Of a stretch of DNA of 64,000 bases, positions 58,816 to 64,000 are shown in pieces (position 1 is the stretch's first letter; every line of letters begins with the position of its first letter). This stretch comes from Budvicia diplopodorum. Lineage in GTDB: Bacteria > Pseudomonadota > Gammaproteobacteria > Enterobacterales > Enterobacteriaceae. Both the position numbers and the translations under genes were made by a program. The notes under the pieces were generated by a model. That model was not told the DNA's origin. It worked only from the letters and a program-made list of their open reading frames with translations, and searched no databases. Location of the stretch: contig NZ_WOYF01000003.1 in assembly GCF_009800925.1 (NCBI RefSeq), positions 1-64,000 of the forward strand, read 5' to 3'.

Positions 58816-59047
58816 TGTTGTCCTCCAGTGGAATATCGCGGAAGGCGTAACGCACCATAAACCAGCACAGCAGAATAAATATCAGTGGAATCAACAGGCA
58901 GGACATTTCAAACCAGTGAGGTAGTCCGGTAATTCCTGACTGATTGTCCGGCAGATAGGCAGCCAAACACCAGGCTATCAGGTAGGCAATGGTCAGCCCC
59001 AATGCCCAAAGCGCTTCTTTATGGGCTTGGATAAAGCGAGGATCCAT
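58805..59047 (-). CDS. yhdT: YhdT family membrane protein
   Basis: The 80-residue protein has two membrane helices and matches YhdT: MDPRFIQAHKEALWALGLT, the HWFEMSCLLIPLIFILLCW segment and the C-terminal FRDIPLEDN. Its function is unknown; the constant link with panF suggests a helper role. Of two adjacent ATGs the second (59047) suits the ribosome site GAAGA and the E. coli start. accB and accC, which precede yhdT in E. coli, are absent. Confidence 0.92.
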   Translation of the reverse strand: MDPRFIQAHKEALWALGLTIAYLIAWCLAAYLPDNQSGITGLPHWFEMSCLLIPLIFILLCWFMVRYAFRDIPLEDNNED

Positions 59048-59307
59048 CATGTTCTTCGTCGCCGTTGGTTGAAAATGAACTAGGAATAGGATTGTACGGA
59101 AAGGAATGCGTTTGCCTAGAATTATTTTAGCTGAGATGAAGGAGGAAGATGGACTGAAATTAAGCCCGTTAAAGTTAATCCGATGCCATAATATCGGCCA
59201 GATAAACTGACAGGCATTATACTTACAGGAAAATTGCTTACCATAGACATCGGGATTTGTTTACACTATGGGCAAGTGAAACAAACAGCGTTTGTATAGG
59301 CTTAAGC

Positions 59308-60057
59308 ATGGAACATATTATAACTAAACGTCGCTATTATGACGTGGGACTACAAATCGAAGAGCTGCTTTATTCCGGCATTTTCAAAGCCGGCGAGCGT
59401 CTTCCTTCGGAGCGGGAGCTCGGTGAGCGTTTTAAAACGAGCCGAACGATTATCCGTGAAGCAATTATCATGCTTGAACTAAAGGGCGTTGTAGAAGTTA
59501 AACAAGGTGCAGGTATTTACTTCATTGATAGCCCAGAAAACATAAATCACAAGGCGTTGTTGCCTTATTCTGATATTGGGCCCTTTGAGCTGTTACAAGC
59601 CAGACAAGTGATAGAAAGTAATATTACCGGCTTTGCTGCAACTCAAATCAGGCTTAATGAACTGCATGAGCTTAAACGTATTATTGAACAGCAGGAAAAA
59701 CATATTAAGGGCAATAGCGACAAGTTTGAAGAGTTGGATTGCCAGTTCCACAATATTATTTCAGAGTCTACCCAGAACAGGGTTTTAATGAAGCAGTCTG
59801 CCGAACTTTGGCGAGCCGTCAGAACTGAAAATCCGCGCTGGAAACAATTAAACTATAAATATCTGCACAAAACTGAATTGAGAATGAGGTGGGTAGAAGA
59901 TCACCGCAATATTTTCCTTGCGTTACAGAAACGTAATGTAGAACAGGCCCGGCAGGCATCCTGGAACCACCTAGAAAATAGTAAGAATGAACTAGTGAAT
60001 ATATTTCAGCAAGACGATTCGCTAGAGGATTTTGACGACTTTTTCTTTGCTACCTAG
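59308..60057 (+). CDS. GntR-family regulator, ExuR/UxuR type
   Basis: The 249-residue protein is a close relative of the hexuronate repressors ExuR and UxuR. Its winged helix has RLPSERELGERFKTSRTIIR and EAIIMLELKGVVEVKQGAGI, and the FCD ligand domain has GPFELLQARQVIESNITGFA, almost as in ExuR. Metal-binding histidine positions are seen in CQFHNII and WNHLENSKNEL. I chose ATG 59308, where the conserved part begins. It is convergent with the dehydratase gene and likely controls the UxuR-like boxes at 61419-61862. It is probably a paralogue for another sugar acid, not ExuR itself. Confidence 0.88.
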   Translation: MEHIITKRRYYDVGLQIEELLYSGIFKAGERLPSERELGERFKTSRTIIREAIIMLELKGVVEVKQGAGIYFIDSPENINHKALLPYSDIGPFELLQARQVIESNITGFAATQIRLNELHELKRIIEQQEKHIKGNSDKFEELDCQFHNIISESTQNRVLMKQSAELWRAVRTENPRWKQLNYKYLHKTELRMRWVEDHRNIFLALQKRNVEQARQASWNHLENSKNELVNIFQQDDSLEDFDDFFFAT

Positions 60058-60127
60058 TAATAAATCGATGTCTTTCTCTTTGCTGGCCAGCTGGACCTGC
60101 CAAATGGCAGGCCCAGAAAAGGCATAA

Positions 60128-61213
60128 TTAAACCTCATAAGGGTTCAATTTTTCCCAATCAAACTCTACGCCAGTGCCGTGATCATCAGGCGCAACGGCG
60201 CGATAGTTTTCCACAACCAGAGGCCGTTTAGTATATTGGTCGATAGGAAAACTATGTACCTCCAGCCAGCCAGTATCAAAGGCAGACACCAAACTAACGT
60301 GCAGTTCCTGCATCCCATGAGAACACACGGATAGTCCGTAATTGGTAGACAGGTTTGCCGCCCTCAGCCAGCCAGTGATTCCACCGCAGTTAGAAGCATC
60401 GGGCTGAATATATTTCAGTTTTGCTCTGTCCAGCGCGTAGCCAAACTCGTGAATAGTATGAAGGTTTTCTCCCATCGCCAGCGGAATCGAGGTTTGTTCG
60501 GCGATTTTTGCATAACCATCATAGTCATCAGGGATGGTAGGTTCTTCAAACCAAGTGATATTACAAGACTCAACCGCTTTCGATAATGCAATAGCCTGTT
60601 CAACCGAAAGAGAATAGTTAGCGTCGATCATAAATGTAATATCAGGGCCAACCAGCTCACGTACCGCCTTAATGCGCTCGATGTCTTCTTGCTGATTTTT
60701 ACGACCAATTTTAATTTTTACACCATTAAACCCACTGTCTAAATAACCTTGGATGTTACGTAATAGTTTTTCCAGCGGAAACGCCAGATCGATACCGCCG
60801 CAGTAAGCATTACAGGTATTATTTTTCCCGCCGGCCATTTTCCATAGGGGGAATTTTTCATGCTTACCCTTCAGATCCCACAGGGCAATATCTACTGCAG
60901 ACATGGCAAATGAGGCTATTCCCCCTCGGCCTACATAGTGAATATGCCACTCCATAAAGTCGTAAATATCGTCAATAACGGCTTCTTTTCCGACCAGAAC
61001 AGAAGCAAGATCGTGATCGATCATAGCTTTAATAGCATATCCACCTTTTCCTCCGGTATAGGTGTATCCGGTACCGCTGGAGCCATCTTCCAGCGTGATA
61101 GTCGTTGTGACGAGTTCAAAGTGGCTGTGATCGCCGTGTTTGGCATCAACCAACACTTCCGCTAAAGGTACTTTAAAAAGTCTTGTCTTAACCTCTTTAA
61201 TTTTTGTTCTCAT
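60128..61213 (-). CDS. mandelate racemase-family sugar-acid dehydratase
   Basis: The 361-residue enolase-superfamily enzyme has every catalytic element of the mandelate racemase group: general base Lys168 in the KxK motif VKIKIG, metal ligands Asp197 (IDANYS), Glu223 (FEEPT) and Glu249 (GEN), and the second base His299 (CSHGMQ) with Asp272 (QPDASN). It therefore should abstract a proton next to a carboxylate and lose water from a sugar acid. The KIK motif and overall layout resemble L-talarate/galactarate dehydratases, but the substrate is not proven. It shares a divergent promoter region with the oxidoreductase operon. Confidence 0.85.
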   Translation of the reverse strand: MRTKIKEVKTRLFKVPLAEVLVDAKHGDHSHFELVTTTITLEDGSSGTGYTYTGGKGGYAIKAMIDHDLASVLVGKEAVIDDIYDFMEWHIHYVGRGGIASFAMSAVDIALWDLKGKHEKFPLWKMAGGKNNTCNAYCGGIDLAFPLEKLLRNIQGYLDSGFNGVKIKIGRKNQQEDIERIKAVRELVGPDITFMIDANYSLSVEQAIALSKAVESCNITWFEEPTIPDDYDGYAKIAEQTSIPLAMGENLHTIHEFGYALDRAKLKYIQPDASNCGGITGWLRAANLSTNYGLSVCSHGMQELHVSLVSAFDTGWLEVHSFPIDQYTKRPLVVENYRAVAPDDHGTGVEFDWEKLNPYEV

Positions 61214-61862
61214 TATCTACTCTCTCCTATTTTTTATTTATTAGTCAATTTGTTACAATTTTATGATGTTCTTGGTCCAATTATTTACTGTCTACTAACC
61301 ATTCTCTGACCTTCTTCTACCGGCCTGCTATACAGGCTGGTATCGATACGATAGTGATCCACATTATCTGGTTGTCTTAAATGACTCAGCCGCCTATCTA
61401 ATTCATCACTTTACCCAAAATTGATATACCAATCCTGCCGACCAAATTAACTGCGGTGCATTGAATAATCTGATTATTATCATTTAATTATAGGAGAAAA
61501 CTTCATAATCACGGCTGCTAACTGGTTTACCAAAATTTGCTCTGTTTGCTTTTTTTATTATCTAAAAATGAATGGCTGCATTCGGATGTTTTTAAATATC
61601 GCTTATAATTCAATCAAATAATGTTCATTTCACTCTGGTTGGATTTTTATGGTATACCAATATCGGTCTGTGTTTTATAATCGGCGTCACATTTTTATGC
61701 TTCTCTAAAATTTCATAATAAATTAAAAAATTAATTCGTTGTTAATCAGTTTGTTATGCTATTTCCATGATCGTATCTATTATCCTCTCGATATTAAGGT
61801 TTACCATTTGCGATCTTGATCACTGATTTTGGTATATTGATTAAGCAAAATTGGTAAACAAA
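61214..61862. promoter_or_regulatory. divergent promoter region with a cluster of UxuR/ExuR-like operators
   Basis: The consensus TTGGTATACCAA occurs repeatedly: AATTGATATACCAAT (61419-61433), CTGGTTTACCAA (61522-61533), ATGGTATACCAAT (61649-61661, perfect core), AGGTTTACCAT (61797-61807), TTGGTATATTGA (61829-61840) and TTGGTAAACAAA (61851-61862). They surround the starts of the dehydratase and oxidoreductase genes. A repressor of the ExuR/UxuR type is encoded nearby. I see no coding sequence in these 649 bp. Confidence 0.7.
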
Positions 61863-63362
61863 ATGGTAGCCGAGAACGCTTTAATGGAAACGGAAAATAA
61901 TCTTGTGGAAATGGCAAATCACAGCTTAAAGACCACCTACCCACAATCCGAATTAGAAACCAACATCGTGCATATTGGTTTTGGTGCCTTTCATCGAGGC
62001 CATCAGGCTGTTTATAACGATTTGACCAATGAAATAACGGGAAAACGTTGGGGGATTTTTGAGATCAACATGTTTGGTAGTGCTGAGCTTATTGACGCGC
62101 TTAACGCCCAAAATTGTATGTTTACGGTAGTGGAAAAATCGGCAGGCTCAACAAATAGCCGCCGGGTTCGTACCATAACCGGAGCGCTACACACGCCGGA
62201 CTCCGGTATTCAGGCCGCAGTAGATAAGCTGACTGAACCGCAGGTCAAAATTGTTTCTTTGACAATAACCGAAAAAGGGTACTGTACCGACCCGCAATCT
62301 CGAAAACTTGATCTTGCCAATCCCCTTATCGCGCACGATCTTACCAATTCTCAGCATCCCCAATCCGCTATCGGTCTGATCGTTGAAGCATTACGAATAC
62401 GTCGTCAAAGGCAACTAAGGCCATTTAGCGTACTGTCGTGTGACAATATTCCAGAAAATGGCCACCTGACCAAAGGGGCGATTATTAAGTTTGCAAATCA
62501 GCTCGATCCTATGTTGGCACTGTGGATTGAACAAAACGTCACCTTCCCAAATACCATGGTGGATCGCATTGTCCCGGCTATGACGGCTGAACAGTTTGAG
62601 GTGATTAAAGCCGAAACGGGCTATGCGGATCCGTGCGGCGTGGTATGCGAAGATTTCCGCCAGTGGGCGATAGAAGACAACTTTATTGCAGGCCGACCTG
62701 ACTGGGATAGAGCCGGTGCAATGTTTGTCAGCGATGTGGTTCCCTATGAAGAAATGAAGCTACGTATGTTGAACGGCAGCCATTCGTTTCTTGCTTATAA
62801 CGGTAGCCTTGCCGGGTATGAATTTATCTATCAATGCATGGAAGATCCCGTATTTAAAGCGGCCGTGCATTATTTAATGATTGAAGAGCAGGCCAAATCT
62901 CTAAACCCCAATTTGGCCGTGGATGTAAACCAATACGCGCAGTTGCTTATTGAACGATTTAGCAATCCCAACATTAAGCACAAAACTGGTCAAATCGCTA
63001 TGGACGGCTCCCAAAAGCTTCCCCAACGGGCGGTAGACCCCTATTTCACGCTACAGGCACGCGGCATTAGAGGCATCGCTCTGGCAACGCTGATTGCTGG
63101 CTGGCTTCACTACGTGATTAATGCCGTTTCGCAGGGCCAGAGCGTTTCCGATCCTCTCGGTAATCAATTCTACTCATTGATTAAAAGCCACAGTTCGCCG
63201 TGGGAACAGGCTCTGTCATTACTTCAGATAAGTAGCATCTTTGGAACTCAGGCAAAGGATAACGCCGATTTTTTAAACGACGTCCAACAAGCGTTTACCC
63301 ATATCGAATCGGACGGCGTAGCCGCCACAATTAACCATTTACTTCTACAAGGTCACGTATGA
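61863..63362 (+). CDS. mannitol dehydrogenase-family oxidoreductase (fructuronate reductase-like)
   Basis: The protein belongs to the long-chain polyol dehydrogenases, close to YeiQ/YdfI and UxuB. It has the NAD loop IVHIGFGAFHRGHQA, VSLTITEKGYC, SVLSCDNIPENG, TMVDRIVPAMT, the substrate motif EEMKLRMLNGSHSFLAY with the catalytic Lys, and HKTGQIAMDGSQKLPQR. It should reduce a keto-sugar acid or oxidise the matching aldonate. The start is uncertain (TTG 61851, ATG 61863 or ATG 61884). Its stop overlaps the next ATG (ATGA), so the two dehydrogenases are coupled. Confidence 0.87.
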   Translation: MVAENALMETENNLVEMANHSLKTTYPQSELETNIVHIGFGAFHRGHQAVYNDLTNEITGKRWGIFEINMFGSAELIDALNAQNCMFTVVEKSAGSTNSRRVRTITGALHTPDSGIQAAVDKLTEPQVKIVSLTITEKGYCTDPQSRKLDLANPLIAHDLTNSQHPQSAIGLIVEALRIRRQRQLRPFSVLSCDNIPENGHLTKGAIIKFANQLDPMLALWIEQNVTFPNTMVDRIVPAMTAEQFEVIKAETGYADPCGVVCEDFRQWAIEDNFIAGRPDWDRAGAMFVSDVVPYEEMKLRMLNGSHSFLAYNGSLAGYEFIYQCMEDPVFKAAVHYLMIEEQAKSLNPNLAVDVNQYAQLLIERFSNPNIKHKTGQIAMDGSQKLPQRAVDPYFTLQARGIRGIALATLIAGWLHYVINAVSQGQSVSDPLGNQFYSLIKSHSSPWEQALSLLQISSIFGTQAKDNADFLNDVQQAFTHIESDGVAATINHLLLQGHV

Positions 63363-64000
63363 AAACACTTATTTGCCATTGCCCAGAAAAAATCGAATAC
63401 GTTGAAAGGGATTTGCCCAATTTAAACGACGATGAAGTGCTATTAAAAATAAGGGCCGTGGGTATTTGCGGCACTGATATTCACGCTTTTGCCGGGCGGC
63501 AGCCATTTTTCTCCTACCCACGGGTTCTTGGCCATGAAATTTGTGGCGCGGTGGAAAAACTGGGCAAATCGTGCCGAAGCGTAAAAGTCGGACAGCGCTA
63601 CAGCGTTATTCCCTGTATCCCTTGTGGCGTTTGTGTCGCCTGCCGGGAAGGAAAAACCAACTGCTGTGAAAAAGTTTCTTTGTATGGCGTTCATCAAGAC
63701 GGGGGATTTACCGAATACCTGGCCGTCCGTGAGCAAAATCTGGTCGCGCTGCCGGACAATCTTACCGACAGCGCGGGCGCATTGGTCGAGTGTTTTGCCA
63801 TCAGCGCACATGCGGTACGCCGCGCAGAAGTTAAACCGATGCAAAACGTGCTGGTGGTGGGTGCCGGACCTATTGGGCTGGCAGCGGCAGCGATAGCAAG
63901 AGCGAAAGGCGCAAATGTGGTAGTGGCAGATATTGATGCAGGACGCCGTCGGCAAATCGCTGAGAAAGTTGGAGTGGATACGCTTGATCCATCCGATGAG
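63359..64000 (+). CDS. zinc-dependent alcohol dehydrogenase (RspB-like), partial
   Basis: This is the N-terminal 214 codons of a medium-chain zinc dehydrogenase, cut by the window end. It shows GICGTDIHAFAG with the catalytic zinc Cys, GHEICGAVEKLG (His-Glu), the structural zinc cysteines in CIPCGVCVACREGKTNCC, GVHQDGGFTEYL and the NAD loop VVGAGPIGLAAAA. It resembles RspB and L-idonate or L-threonine dehydrogenases. Together with the dehydratase and YdfI/YeiQ-like enzyme it recalls the E. coli rspA-rspB-ydfI set. Confidence 0.88.
   Translation, partial: MKTLICHCPEKIEYVERDLPNLNDDEVLLKIRAVGICGTDIHAFAGRQPFFSYPRVLGHEICGAVEKLGKSCRSVKVGQRYSVIPCIPCGVCVACREGKTNCCEKVSLYGVHQDGGFTEYLAVREQNLVALPDNLTDSAGALVECFAISAHAVRRAEVKPMQNVLVVGAGPIGLAAAAIARAKGANVVVADIDAGRRRQIAEKVGVDTLDPSDE

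Overview
The window is chromosomal DNA of an enterobacterium (order Enterobacterales). Protein sequences, operators and gene order closely follow the 90-92 minute region of Escherichia coli: the end of an rRNA operon, then metA, metH, lysC, pgi, psiE, ubiCA, plsB/dgkA, lexA, zur, dusA, qorA, dnaB, alr, yjbR and uvrA/ssb. It is not E. coli itself. Genes found there in E. coli (aceBAK-iclR, the mal genes) are absent, and the kdp operon, an autotransporter and a sugar-acid locus sit next to the core genes. A member of Budviciaceae (Budvicia, Pragia, Limnobaculum) would fit, but that is a guess from general character, not a measurement.

1-13.4 kb: the 3' end of 23S rRNA, 5S rRNA and terminator, then metA (MetJ boxes) and metH. 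Next is a four-carbon sugar-acid cassette on the minus strand (KdgT-type permease, DtnK-type kinase, PdxA2-type dehydrogenase) with a divergent DeoR regulator. A DASS-family anion transporter follows, then lysC behind a lysine riboswitch whose P5 arm looks enlarged.

13.4-36 kb: core genes pgi, psiE, ubiCA, plsB/dgkA, lexA (two SOS boxes), a secreted protein of unknown function, zur, dusA, an aldo/keto reductase preceded by the stump of a MerR-type regulator gene, a DUF1877 protein, qorA, dnaB, alr, a DctA/GltP-family carrier with an altered substrate site, yjbR, and uvrA/ssb sharing an SOS box.

36-53 kb is the accessory part: a dCMP deaminase, an unknown small protein, an HNH nuclease, two exporters, a nearly deleted MocR-type regulator gene, the complete kdpFABCDE potassium system with a KdpE site, a small membrane protein, a stand-alone InsA-like zinc protein, and an autotransporter adhesin with five 50-residue repeats. 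Upstream of the adhesin are an unknown small gene and about 1 kb of AT-rich DNA holding a pair of palindromic GGACC sites.

53-59 kb returns to core genes: ghxP (PurR-like box), then yhdT-panF-prmA-dusB-fis in the E. coli order, but without accBC in front of yhdT. 59-64 kb is a hexuronate/sugar-acid catabolic locus: an ExuR/UxuR-type regulator, a mandelate-racemase-family dehydratase, and a divergent operon of a fructuronate-reductase-like enzyme and a zinc alcohol dehydrogenase cut by the window end. The shared 650-bp promoter region carries a cluster of UxuR-like palindromes.

No CRISPR array, prophage, intact insertion sequence or obvious new defence system was seen. The less ordinary signals are the regulator stumps, the operator cluster, the enlarged riboswitch arm, the HNH nuclease and the adhesin promoter region.
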